Source: Clostridia bacterium (GTDB taxonomy: Bacteria > Bacillota_A > Clostridia > Oscillospirales > CAG-272). From it: a stretch of 29,301 nt of DNA. Shown in pieces: positions 6,140-14,150 of this stretch. A model generated the notes under the pieces. It did no database searches and was not told the DNA's origin. It saw nothing but the letters and a program-made list of their open reading frames with translations. The DNA lies in contig JAFXNX010000002.1 in the NCBI GenBank assembly GCA_017529175.1, forward strand, positions 1 to 29,301. The letters run 5' to 3'. Each line of letters opens with the position of its first letter. Within the stretch, counting starts at the first letter, position 1. The position numbers and the translations under genes are program-made.

Positions 6140-7879
6140 ATGAAAAAAATGATGCTCGGAAACGAAGCGGCTGCAAGAGGTCTCTTCGAGGCAGGATGCC
6201 GCGTCGTTTCAAGTTATCCCGGCACTCCGTCGACGGAGATCACGGAGTTTGCCGCAAAATATGACGAGATTTACTGCGAATGGGCGCCGAACGAAAAGGT
6301 CGCGACGGAAGTTGCATTCGGCGCGTCTCTTGCCGGAGCGCGCAGCGCATGCTGTATGAAGCACGTCGGGCTCAACGTCGCCGCCGACCCGCTCTTTACC
6401 ATGTCCTACACGGGCGTGAACGGCGGTATGGTTATATGCGTCGCGGACGACCCCGGAATGCATTCGTCCCAGAATGAGCAGGACTCCCGACACTACGCCG
6501 TATCGGCAAAAGTTCCGATGGTCGAACCGTCGGATTCTGTGGAGGCAAAAGAGTTTATAAAGGCGGCGTTCGAGATCTCGGAAGAGTTCGACACCCCCGT
6601 CCTCTTCAGAACGTGTACGAGGATCGCTCACTGTCAGTGCGCGGTGGAGATGGAAGAGCGCGCCGACGTACCCCTTCGCGAGTATGTAAAGACTCCCGGG
6701 AAATATATCATGGCTCCCGCTAACGCGATAAAGCGCCACCCCTTCGTGGAAGAGCGCACGAATCGCCTTGCCGAATTTGCCGAGACGTCGCCGCTCAACA
6801 GAGCGGAATACTCGGACGGCTCGAAGCTCGGCATAATAACTTCCGGAACGTGCTATGAATACGTCAAAGAGGTATTCGGCGACACGGTCTCCGTTCTGAA
6901 ACTCGGTATCGTAAATCCGCTTCCCGAAAAGCTGATACGCACATTCGCCTCAAAGTGCGAAAGAGTAGTCGTGATCGAAGAGCTCGATCCGGTGATCGAA
7001 GAGTTCTGCCGCGTTATCGGACTTGAGGTCGAGGGAAAAGACCTTTTCCCGATGGTCGGAGAGTTCTCGCAGGAGATCGTCGCGAAAGCGCTCGGCTTCG
7101 ATGCGAAAGAATATGAGAAGGCGCCCGAAAACCTGCCGGTGCGTCCTCCCGTAATGTGCGCGGGATGTCCTCACCGCGGACTGTTCTACGTTCTTTCAAA
7201 GAACAAATACACGGTCCTCGGCGATATCGGATGCTATACGCTCGGCTCCGCTGCCCCTCTCGGCGCGATAGATTCCGTGCTCTGCATGGGAGCGTCCGTT
7301 TCGGGTATCCACGGATTCAACAAGGCGACAGAAGGAAAACTTGACTCCAAAACGGTGTGCGTGATAGGCGATTCCACGTTTATGCACTCCGGTATGACAG
7401 GTCTTGCGAATATCGCATATAATGCGACGAATTCGACCGTAATAATACTTGACAACTCCATAACCGGAATGACCGGACATCAGCAGAATCCGACGACCGG
7501 TTACAATATCAAGGGCGACGCCGCGACGAAGATCGACCTTGAAGCTCTCTGCCGCGCGCTCGGTATTGAACGCGTGAGAGTCGTCGATCCGTACGACATA
7601 AAAGAGACGGAGCGTGTCGTCAAAGAGGAAAGCGCAGTATCCGAGCCGTCAGTCATAATCTCCCGCCGTCCTTGCGCGCTTCTCAAATACGTCAAGCACA
7701 GAGGACCTATCGCGGTCGACTCTGACAAGTGCCGTACCTGCCGCGCCTGCATGAAGATCGGCTGTCCCGCCATAAGCATCAAAGGCGGCAAGGCGTGTAT
7801 CGACGCGACGCTCTGCACAGGATGCGGCGTCTGCTCGCAGCTTTGCGCGTTCGGCGCGATAGACGGAGGTGACAAGTGA
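6140..7879 (+). CDS. iorA: Indolepyruvate:ferredoxin oxidoreductase, alpha subunit
   Basis: Thiamine-diphosphate and iron-sulfur enzyme subunit that, with IorB, interconverts aryl pyruvates plus CoA with aryl-acetyl-CoA plus CO2 and reduced ferredoxin. In 579 residues the order is: pyruvate-ferredoxin oxidoreductase-type N domain (SSYPGTPSTEITEF near 24-37), linker domain, TPP-binding domain (CAGCPHRG; GDSTFMHSGMTGL...NATNSTVIILDNSITGMTG), and a C-terminal pair of 4Fe-4S motifs: C531, C534, C537, C542-P and C559, C562, C565, C569. A GAGGT site lies before the ATG. The stop codon overlaps the iorB start. The reaction is reversible in principle; in methanogens IOR is implicated in making aromatic amino acids from aryl acids. 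Oxygen-sensitive, so an anaerobe. Confidence 0.95.
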   Translation: MKKMMLGNEAAARGLFEAGCRVVSSYPGTPSTEITEFAAKYDEIYCEWAPNEKVATEVAFGASLAGARSACCMKHVGLNVAADPLFTMSYTGVNGGMVICVADDPGMHSSQNEQDSRHYAVSAKVPMVEPSDSVEAKEFIKAAFEISEEFDTPVLFRTCTRIAHCQCAVEMEERADVPLREYVKTPGKYIMAPANAIKRHPFVEERTNRLAEFAETSPLNRAEYSDGSKLGIITSGTCYEYVKEVFGDTVSVLKLGIVNPLPEKLIRTFASKCERVVVIEELDPVIEEFCRVIGLEVEGKDLFPMVGEFSQEIVAKALGFDAKEYEKAPENLPVRPPVMCAGCPHRGLFYVLSKNKYTVLGDIGCYTLGSAAPLGAIDSVLCMGASVSGIHGFNKATEGKLDSKTVCVIGDSTFMHSGMTGLANIAYNATNSTVIILDNSITGMTGHQQNPTTGYNIKGDAATKIDLEALCRALGIERVRVVDPYDIKETERVVKEESAVSEPSVIISRRPCALLKYVKHRGPIAVDSDKCRTCRACMKIGCPAISIKGGKACIDATLCTGCGVCSQLCAFGAIDGGDK

Positions 7880-8448
7880 TGAAGAACGTTAATATTATGA
7901 TCGTCGGAGTCGGCGGTCAGGGCTCGCTTCTCGCATCGAAACTGCTCGGGAAGATATTTGCCGACGAAGGGTACGACGTAAAAGTTTCCGAGGTCCACGG
8001 CATGAGCCAGCGCGGAGGAAGCGTCGTGACTTACGTCAGATGCGGCGAAAAGGTGTATTCTCCGATCGTTGCGAGAGGGGAAGCGGATTTCATCGTATCG
8101 TTTGAAAAGCTCGAAGCGGCAAGATATACGGAGTGCCTTAAGAAGGGCGGAAAGATCGTCGTAAATTCGCAAGAGATCGACCCGATGCCCGTCATCACCG
8201 GCGCCGCGGAATATCCGTCGGACGCGCTCGGCGTTCTCCGTGATAAGGGGATATCGGTCGACGAGATCGACGCGCTCTCCCTCGCGCTTTCCGCGGGCTC
8301 CCCTAAATGCGTCAATATTGTCCTCATGGGCAGACTTTCAAAATATTTTGACTTTTCCGAGGAAAAGTGGCTCAAAGCCATTGAAGACACCGTAGCTCCA
8401 AAATTCGCAGAGCTTAACAAAAAGGCGTTTGCGCTCGGAAGAGCGTGA
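7879..8448 (+). CDS. iorB: Indolepyruvate:ferredoxin oxidoreductase, beta subunit
   Basis: The 189-residue gamma/beta-type subunit (POR gamma family) that completes IorAB. The N-terminus NIMIVGVGGQGSLLASKLLG and the motif SEVHGMSQRGGSVVTYVR are diagnostic. The ATG at 7879 overlaps the iorA stop (TGATG) and has GGAGGT eight bases upstream. A GTG three bases earlier would add one residue but sits closer to the ribosome site than usual. The overlap implies translational coupling, giving equal amounts of both subunits. Confidence 0.93.
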   Translation: MKNVNIMIVGVGGQGSLLASKLLGKIFADEGYDVKVSEVHGMSQRGGSVVTYVRCGEKVYSPIVARGEADFIVSFEKLEAARYTECLKKGGKIVVNSQEIDPMPVITGAAEYPSDALGVLRDKGISVDEIDALSLALSAGSPKCVNIVLMGRLSKYFDFSEEKWLKAIEDTVAPKFAELNKKAFALGRA

Positions 8449-8463
8449 CGGAAAGGTGAAAAG

Positions 8464-9777
8464 ATGGAAGAAAAAAGGTATTTTCAACGCGAGATCGAGA
8501 CAATGAGCCCGGATGCGATCCGGAAGATCCAGGACGAAAAGCTGGTAAAGCAGGTAAAGCACGTTTACGAGCACGTTCCGTTTTACAGAGAGCTGATGGA
8601 CAAGAAAGGCGTTGCGCCCGAAGATATACACGGCGTGGACGACCTTCATCTTCTTCCGTTCATCTCGAAGGCGGAGCTCAGAGAAACGTACCCTTACGGT
8701 ATGCTCGCAGTTCCGCTCTCGGAATGTGAGAGGATCCATTCGACGTCAGGTACGACGGGAAAGAGAGTTATAGCATACTACACAAAGAAAGACATAGATA
8801 TGTGGGAAGAGTGCTGCGCGAGGGCGGTCGTCGCAGCGGGCGGCACGAGAGAGGACGTCGTGCAGGTCAGCTACGGCTACGGACTTTTCACGGGCGGCTT
8901 CGGTCTCAACGGCGGCTCGCAGAAAGTAGGGTGCCTGACACTTCCCATGTCGTCGGGCAATACGGAGCGCCAGATCCAGTTTATGATGGACCTGGGAGCG
9001 ACGATTCTCTGCTGTACGCCCTCTTATGCCGCGTATATCGGAGAATCGCTTAAAGAGCAGGGCTACGGTCCCGACGATATTCCGCTCAAATCCGGTATCT
9101 TCGGCGCTGAGCCGTGGACTCAGGAGATAAGAGAGAATATTGAAAAACTTCTCGGCATCAAGGCGTTCGACATTTACGGTCTTACCGAGATGTCGGGTCC
9201 CGGTGTTGCGTTCGAGTGCGAGGAACAGCAGGGAATGCACATAAACGAGGACCACTTCATCGCCGAGATCATCAACCCCGAGACGGGAGAAGTCCTTGCG
9301 GACGGTGAGAAGGGAGAACTCGTCTTCACCTGCCTTGACAAAGAGGCGTTCCCGCTTCTCAGATACAGAACGAGAGATATCTGCGTTCTGAACAGAACGA
9401 AGTGCTCTTGCGGACGTACGCACGTAAGGATGTCGAAGCCGATGGGCAGAAGCGACGATATGATGATAATCAGAGGCGTCAACGTATTCCCGTCGCAGAT
9501 CGAGGCGGTCCTCATCAAAGAGGGATTCTCGTGCAACTATCAGATAGAGCTCTCCCGCGTCAACAACAGCGATACGTTCGACGTCTACGTTGAATTCCTC
9601 CCCGAGCAGTTCGACGACACTGTAAAGAACGTCGCGGAGAAGGAAAGAGGACTCAAGGAAGCGCTGAAGAATATGCTCGGTATTTCTCCCGCGGTACATC
9701 TTGTAGCTCCTAAGACGATCGCGAGAAGCGAAGGAAAAGCAGTCAGAGTTATCGACAAAAGACGGCTTCACGATTGA
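8464..9777 (+). CDS. paaK: Phenylacetate-CoA ligase-like adenylate-forming enzyme
   Basis: A 437-residue ANL enzyme of the PaaK type, which forms phenylacetyl-CoA (or a related aryl-CoA) from the acid, ATP and CoA. Visible motifs are P-loop STSGTTGKRVIAYY (93-106), YGLTEMSGPGVAFEC, LLRYRTRDI, the RSDDMMIIRGVNVFPSQIE hinge region and a C-terminal EGKAVRVIDKR containing the likely catalytic lysine. Length and the compact C-terminal domain fit PaaK and not fatty acyl-CoA synthetases. In many anaerobes and archaea a paaK-like gene sits next to iorAB and an ACT protein, as here. It is the second ligase in the operon, perhaps with a different aryl acid preference or direction. Exact substrate unproved. 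Confidence 0.9.
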   Translation: MEEKRYFQREIETMSPDAIRKIQDEKLVKQVKHVYEHVPFYRELMDKKGVAPEDIHGVDDLHLLPFISKAELRETYPYGMLAVPLSECERIHSTSGTTGKRVIAYYTKKDIDMWEECCARAVVAAGGTREDVVQVSYGYGLFTGGFGLNGGSQKVGCLTLPMSSGNTERQIQFMMDLGATILCCTPSYAAYIGESLKEQGYGPDDIPLKSGIFGAEPWTQEIRENIEKLLGIKAFDIYGLTEMSGPGVAFECEEQQGMHINEDHFIAEIINPETGEVLADGEKGELVFTCLDKEAFPLLRYRTRDICVLNRTKCSCGRTHVRMSKPMGRSDDMMIIRGVNVFPSQIEAVLIKEGFSCNYQIELSRVNNSDTFDVYVEFLPEQFDDTVKNVAEKERGLKEALKNMLGISPAVHLVAPKTIARSEGKAVRVIDKRRLHD

Positions 9778-9850
9778 CGAAAATATAAGTGTAAATGGAA
9801 GTCAGTAAACCGAAATGATCGATCGGCAAAACGCCGACAAGGAGGAAAAC

Positions 9851-10258
9851 ATGGCTGTAAAACAAATATCGATTTTTCTTGAAAACAAGCAGGGAACGAT
9901 CTCCGACGTCACAGACCTTCTCGCAAAAAACGGCGTCGACCTTCGCGCTTTGTGTCTTGCCGACACAAAGACGTTCGGGATCCTCAGAATAATTGCCGAG
10001 GACACGGAGAGGGCCGCCGCGATAATCAAAGAGGCGGGTCAGACCTTCAACGTGCGCGAGGTCGTATGCTTCTTCGTTCCGGACGAAGCGGGCGGACTTG
10101 CAAAAGTCCTTCGCATCCTTGACGACGGCGGCGTCAACATCGAGTATATGTACGCGGTCATCGCAAACAAGGCGGACCACGCGAGCATCGTAGCGCGTGT
10201 CGACGACAATGAAAAGACCGAAGCGCTTTTAAGAGGCGCCGGTATCGAAGTACTTTGA
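9851..10258 (+). CDS. Tandem ACT-domain protein
   Basis: A 135-residue protein made of two ACT domains: residues 2-66 (KQISIFLENKQGTISDVTDLL) and about 69-135 (FFVPDEAGGLAKVLRILDDGG). ACT domains bind amino acids and usually allosterically control enzymes of amino acid metabolism. Free-standing two-ACT proteins are frequent partners of paaK and iorAB genes. The likely job is to sense an aromatic amino acid and adjust the ligase, IorAB or aminotransferase (inference). The start at 9851 is chosen for the AAGGAGG site just upstream; an earlier in-frame ATG at 9815 has none and lies before that site. Confidence 0.9.
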   Translation: MAVKQISIFLENKQGTISDVTDLLAKNGVDLRALCLADTKTFGILRIIAEDTERAAAIIKEAGQTFNVREVVCFFVPDEAGGLAKVLRILDDGGVNIEYMYAVIANKADHASIVARVDDNEKTEALLRGAGIEVL

Positions 10259-10284
10259 TTTGAAGTTATAACATCGGAGACAGT

Positions 10285-11481
10285 ATGGCAAATATCAACA
10301 AGAAGATGGAATCGCTCGGCAAGGTGCGTTCCGTCATAAGAGACATTTTTGAATACGGCAACGAACGCCGCCGCGCGATAGGGGCAGAGAACGTGTACGA
10401 TTTCAGTCTCGGCAATCCGAGCGTACCGGCGCCGTGCGCCGTGGACGATTCGATCCGCGACCTTCTCGATAATTTCCCGTCGGTATCGCTTCACGGCTAT
10501 ACGTCCGCTGTCGGTGACGACGCGACGCGTGAGGCGATCGCGGACGACGTCAACAAGCGCTTTAACGCGGGCGTCACGAAGGACGATATCTACATGACGT
10601 GCGGCGCCGCGGCGTCGCTGACGGTCTCGCTCGGCGCCGTCGTAAACGAGGGCGACGAGGTCGTTGTAATCGCGCCTTTCTTCCCGGAATACCGCGTTTT
10701 CGCGGAACGCGCCGGCGCGACGCTCGTCGTCACGCCCGCCGATACGGAGTCCTTCGAAGTCGATCTTGACGCTTTCGCATCGTGCCTCACCCCGAAGACC
10801 AAAGCAGTTATCATCAATTCGCCGAACAATCCGACAGGCGTCGTAATAAAAAAAGAACGCCTTACGGCGATGTGCGATATTATGAGAGCGGCGGAAAAGA
10901 AATACGGCACCACGATATATCTTATCGCCGACGAGCCGTACCGCGAGCTCGTGTATGACGACTCGACCGAAGTTCCGTATCTTATAAATCTGTACGACGA
11001 TACGATCGTATGTTATTCGTTCAGCAAATCGCTCTCCCTTCCCGGCGAGCGTATCGGATACATCGTCGTGTCGAACAGGACCGCCGATAACAAAGACGTC
11101 TTCGCCGCCGTATGCGGCGCGGGACGCGCGCTCGGATTCGTCTGCGCTCCGTCTACGATGCAGAGAGTCGCAAGACGCTGTCTCGGTATGACGTCCGATA
11201 TCTCGGTGTATAAGACGAACAGAGATCTTCTTTACAAAAATCTGACCGATTACGGTTATGAGTGCGTATATCCGGACGGCGCGTTTTATCTTTTCGTAAA
11301 AGCGCCGGAGGCGGACGCCGCCGCGTTCTGCGAGAGGGCGAAAAAATACGAGCTCCTGCTCGTTCCCTCGGACAGTTTCGGAGTGCCGGGTTACGTCAGG
11401 ATCTCATACTGCGTTTCGACAGATATGATAAAACGCTCGCTGCCGTCGTTCAAAGCGTTGATAGAGGAGTATAAAAACTGA
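10285..11481 (+). CDS. Class I/II PLP-dependent aminotransferase
   Basis: A 398-residue fold-type I aminotransferase of the aspartate/aromatic group. Key features are NSPNNPTG (domain core), the ADEPYRELVYDD stretch whose aspartate contacts the pyridine nitrogen, the PLP lysine in SFSKSLSLPGERIGY (K248), and a C-terminal substrate-carboxylate arginine in YVRISYC. Last gene of the operon, ending just before a bidirectional terminator. In context it would interconvert aryl pyruvates with phenylalanine, tyrosine or tryptophan (inference); broader specificity is likely. Confidence 0.9.
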   Translation: MANINKKMESLGKVRSVIRDIFEYGNERRRAIGAENVYDFSLGNPSVPAPCAVDDSIRDLLDNFPSVSLHGYTSAVGDDATREAIADDVNKRFNAGVTKDDIYMTCGAAASLTVSLGAVVNEGDEVVVIAPFFPEYRVFAERAGATLVVTPADTESFEVDLDAFASCLTPKTKAVIINSPNNPTGVVIKKERLTAMCDIMRAAEKKYGTTIYLIADEPYRELVYDDSTEVPYLINLYDDTIVCYSFSKSLSLPGERIGYIVVSNRTADNKDVFAAVCGAGRALGFVCAPSTMQRVARRCLGMTSDISVYKTNRDLLYKNLTDYGYECVYPDGAFYLFVKAPEADAAAFCERAKKYELLLVPSDSFGVPGYVRISYCVSTDMIKRSLPSFKALIEEYKN

Positions 11482-11500
11482 TTTACAGTACAAAAAAGAA

Positions 11501-11537
11501 ACCGGAGGATAACAGGTCCTCCGGTGATTTTTATTTT
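11501..11537. terminator. Bidirectional terminator between convergent genes
   Basis: ACCGGAGGA (11501-11509) pairs with TCCTCCGGT (11517-11525), followed on the plus strand by ATTTTTATTTTTT and preceded by CAAAAAAGAA, which gives a T tract on the minus strand. It ends both the aromatic operon and the XRE-type gene. Confidence 0.88.
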
Positions 11538-12130
11538 TTAATTTTCTTTCCGATGCCGAAGCTGAGAAGGATGATTATCTGTCCCGGTATTCCTATTACG
11601 AGAAGCAGCCATACGTTGAACGTACGAAGGGACAGACATACCGACAGCAGCAGAGTCCACATAAGAAGCGATACAATTAGAGCGCGGAAGATCTTCGATC
11701 CCCACAGACAGTTGAAAACGAGCGCCACAATGAGACACGCGGGTATCGCGTAAATAAAGAGCATCCAGTTTCCGATATCTATGTGAACGTCGATCAGATT
11801 CATGATAACGAATGCGATCGTTGCAAAGAGCCAGACGGAGCCGGACGAGATCGCCGCGATCAGCAGTTTATTCTTTCTCGTCTGTTTTTCGTTCGAATCG
11901 GGAAGCGGCTCGCTGTCTTCGTGCTCGCAAAGCAGATAATCGACGGTCACGGAGAACATATCGGCGACCTGTTTCAGAACGATAACGTCGGGGATAGACT
12001 CGCCGCGCTCCCATTTGGATATCGCTTTATCCGAGTAGCAGAGTTTTTCCGCAAGCTCCGCCTGGGTCATTCCGTTTTTTTTGCGCAGTGTCGCTATGTT
12101 TGACGCTATTATGTTTTTAAGCTCTTCCAA
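11531..12130 (-). CDS. XRE-family HTH regulator with C-terminal membrane domain
   Basis: A 199-residue protein. Residues 5-65 form a Cro/CI-type helix-turn-helix (NIATLRKKNGMTQAELAEKL, KAISKWERGESIPD, then VTVDYLL). After a charged linker the second half holds about four hydrophobic segments with a lysine-rich end (KKIKK), so it is a membrane-tethered regulator of a kind common in Firmicutes. The TTG at 12130 is preferred: AAAGGAG lies seven bases before it, whereas the ATG at 12160 sits at the predicted transcription start without a ribosome site. Signal and targets are unknown. It may be autoregulated. Confidence 0.85.
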   Translation of the reverse strand: MEELKNIIASNIATLRKKNGMTQAELAEKLCYSDKAISKWERGESIPDVIVLKQVADMFSVTVDYLLCEHEDSEPLPDSNEKQTRKNKLLIAAISSGSVWLFATIAFVIMNLIDVHIDIGNWMLFIYAIPACLIVALVFNCLWGSKIFRALIVSLLMWTLLLSVCLSLRTFNVWLLLVIGIPGQIIILLSFGIGKKIKK

Positions 12131-12163
12131 GACAGGTCTCCTTTCAAAGTGATAACTCATTCT

Positions 12164-12192
12164 ACCATATAATTATGAACAAAACAAGTCAA
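12164..12192 (-). promoter_or_regulatory. Promoter of the XRE-type regulator
   Basis: On the minus strand: TTGACT (12187-12192), 17-base spacer, TATGGT (12164-12169). The predicted start of transcription falls near 12157-12160, which argues against the ATG at 12160 as start codon. Confidence 0.5.
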
Positions 12193-12258
12193 AATGCTTT
12201 ATTTCAAGGAGATGCGCGGCTCACTCTACCGTCGGTTTACATGATTCTACACCCCCCG

Positions 12259-12300
12259 TCATCCCGAGCGGAGCTTCGGTGGAAGCGGAGTCGAGGGATA
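12259..12300. repeat. REP-like imperfect palindrome
   Basis: The segment starting GTCATCCCGAGCGGAGC and ending GAGTCGAGGGAT has an imperfect stem with GCTTC/GAAGC at its centre. It resembles the gtcat-cc-gagcgaagcgaggga class of dispersed intergenic repeats seen in many bacteria. Only one copy is in this window, so repetition is not shown here. The rest of the gap 12193-12338 shows nothing recognisable. Confidence 0.35.
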
Positions 12301-12338
12301 CCGACGTGAAACTTAGGGGTTAGGAGTTTTCCCTTGAT

Positions 12339-13421
12339 CTACTTTTTCTTTTTGAAAATAAATTTCTTCTGGATGATGTAATTGAAGAAATACATTGCGA
12401 TGTTGACGATAAGATAAGTTATCTTGAACGACACGCTGCCTGCTTCGAGGATGGGAGTGAAGACGAACGCTTTGAGGACGAATACGGGAGCCGCCAGCGC
12501 GTAGAATCCGAGCATCGAGCGGATCGTGCTCTTGTCGGAGTGAAACGCCCATTTTTTGTTGACAAAGAAATTGACAAGAGAGCTGACGATCCAGGCGACG
12601 GTCATCGAAACGGAGTATGACGTTATGATGCTTTGAAGGAAAGCGGGTCCGTCGATAAGCGGAGTCGCCGTGAAGACTCTCGACTGGAGCACGCTTGCGA
12701 TGAAGAAGTCGATCAGAAACGCTAATATCGACGACGTCACGCATTTCAGGAAAGAGGAGTTGAGATAAATTATCTTATATATCCTGAACGAGTCTTTTAT
12801 GGGGTGAAAGTGAGACGTTTCGTTGTCGTTCTCGTAGATCGTTTCGATCCCGACCTCGTGTATCGGTATTTTGTTTTCGGCGCAGTACATAAGCTGTGTC
12901 ATTTCATATTCGTATCTGTCGCCTTTCAGTGCGGCAAATTCAGAAAGATATTTCTTTCCGAACGCGCGAAGCCCGGTTTGTGTATCTCTGACTTTAACGC
13001 CGGATGCGAGCTTGAACACCCACCTTGTCATCGTGTTTCCGAACGCGGAGCGCGCCGGAACTTTTCCGGTGAATTCTCTCGAGCCGAGTACCAGCCCGTC
13101 GCAAGACTCCGCTTTGTCCGCGACCTTTTTTATGTCCTCCGGCGTGTGCTGGCCGTCGGCGTCCGCGGTGATGACGAAGTTTGCATCCGGGAAGAGCTCG
13201 GGTATCTTTGAAAAGCCGTATTTCAGGGCGCCGCCCTTTCCGCGGTTTTTCTCATATCTCAAAACTTTTGCAAATTCCGACGCGGCGTCGAAGACGTCGT
13301 CAAAATTTGTTCCGCTTCCGTCGTCGACGACGAGCACGTCGTATGACTCCGACAGCTCGCCGCATAGCTTCGGCAGTCTCATGTCCGGTTTGTACGCCGG
13401 TATGAAAATGAGCTTGTCCAA
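12339..13421 (-). CDS. GT2 glycosyltransferase fused to GtrA-like membrane domain
   Basis: A 360-residue protein in two parts. Residues 1-225 are a family 2 glycosyltransferase of the dolichyl-phosphate-mannose synthase type: VVDDGS at 31-36, NRGKGGALKYGF, and the metal-binding DAD at 87-89 in ITADADGQH. Residues 235-358 are a GtrA/DPMS-type domain with four membrane helices. Such proteins transfer sugar to a polyprenyl phosphate carrier for later surface glycosylation. The TTG start at 13421 follows GGGAGG nine bases upstream. It lies 44 bases after luxS on the same strand and is probably co-transcribed with it. The sugar is unknown. Confidence 0.88.
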   Translation of the reverse strand: MDKLIFIPAYKPDMRLPKLCGELSESYDVLVVDDGSGTNFDDVFDAASEFAKVLRYEKNRGKGGALKYGFSKIPELFPDANFVITADADGQHTPEDIKKVADKAESCDGLVLGSREFTGKVPARSAFGNTMTRWVFKLASGVKVRDTQTGLRAFGKKYLSEFAALKGDRYEYEMTQLMYCAENKIPIHEVGIETIYENDNETSHFHPIKDSFRIYKIIYLNSSFLKCVTSSILAFLIDFFIASVLQSRVFTATPLIDGPAFLQSIITSYSVSMTVAWIVSSLVNFFVNKKWAFHSDKSTIRSMLGFYALAAPVFVLKAFVFTPILEAGSVSFKITYLIVNIAMYFFNYIIQKKFIFKKKK

Positions 13422-13465
13422 CTCGATCGACCTCCCGTTTGAGTTATAACCGATCCCGTTTTGCT

Positions 13466-13990
13466 TTACGAATCGTAGAAATTAAGTCCGTCGTCCGTCA
13501 CGGTCCGGTCCGTCCTCGGATACTCGAAAATCTCGCGTCGCGTCGCGTTTGCCTCAAGGTAGGAAACAAACCTTGCGGCGTACCACTTCGCCATTTCAAG
13601 GTCGTGCATAAGGTAATGCCCGCAGCAGACCGCGCTTGCTCCCGGAACTTCCTTTGCGTCGCCTACCGATCTGAACGCTTCAAGGACCGGTTCGTATACT
13701 TCTTCGGGAGAGCGCTCGCCCTTGAGGATCAGATAGAATCCGGTAAGGCATCCCATCGGTCCCCAGTACACCACCTCGTCCTTCCATTCGGGATCGTTGC
13801 GAAGAGACGTTGCAATTATATGTTCGAGTGTGTGCATAGCGGCGACGTCGATTACGGGCTCTTTGTTAGGCCGAATGAGGCGTATATCGTAAGTCGTCAC
13901 CGTACCGTCTCCGACCTTGTCCGTCCTGCTGACGAAAATGCCGGGGACGATCAGCGTATGATCCACCGAAAAACTCTGTATCAGTTCCAT
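13466..13990 (-). CDS. luxS: S-ribosylhomocysteine lyase
   Basis: A 174-residue metalloenzyme of the activated methyl cycle that splits S-ribosylhomocysteine into homocysteine and DPD, the autoinducer-2 precursor. The metal site is H53 and H57 in HTLEH and C123 in CCGHY. The catalytic cysteine is C81 in GPMGCLTGFY, and E56 is in place. An AAAGGA site precedes the ATG, with a good promoter at 14025-14053. No Pfs nucleosidase gene is nearby. It is complete and very confidently identified. Whether it serves signalling or only detoxification and recycling cannot be read here. Confidence 0.96.
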   Translation of the reverse strand: MELIQSFSVDHTLIVPGIFVSRTDKVGDGTVTTYDIRLIRPNKEPVIDVAAMHTLEHIIATSLRNDPEWKDEVVYWGPMGCLTGFYLILKGERSPEEVYEPVLEAFRSVGDAKEVPGASAVCCGHYLMHDLEMAKWYAARFVSYLEANATRREIFEYPRTDRTVTDDGLNFYDS

Positions 13991-14024
13991 ATCTCTGTTT
14001 TCCTTTGTGACTTATCATTACTTA

Positions 14025-14053
14025 ATTTTATCATTTATTCCGCTTTGTGTCAA
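14025..14053 (-). promoter_or_regulatory. Sigma-A promoter of luxS
   Basis: On the minus strand: TTGACA (14048-14053), 17-base spacer, TAAAAT (14025-14030) with an extended TGA before the -10. It is back to back with the plus-strand promoter at 14072. Confidence 0.8.
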
Positions 14054-14071
14054 GGAAATGAGGCGACAATC

Positions 14072-14100
14072 TTGAAAAGAGCGCCGGAGTACTGTATAAT
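14072..14100 (+). promoter_or_regulatory. Sigma-A promoter of the 14151-15750 gene pair
   Basis: TTGAAA (14072-14077), 17-base spacer, TATAAT (14095-14100), 50 bases before the first start codon. Confidence 0.8.
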
Positions 14101-14150
14101 GGTAAAAAGAGGATTATTAACGTTTAAGAGGCGCGGCAGGAGAGACAGGT

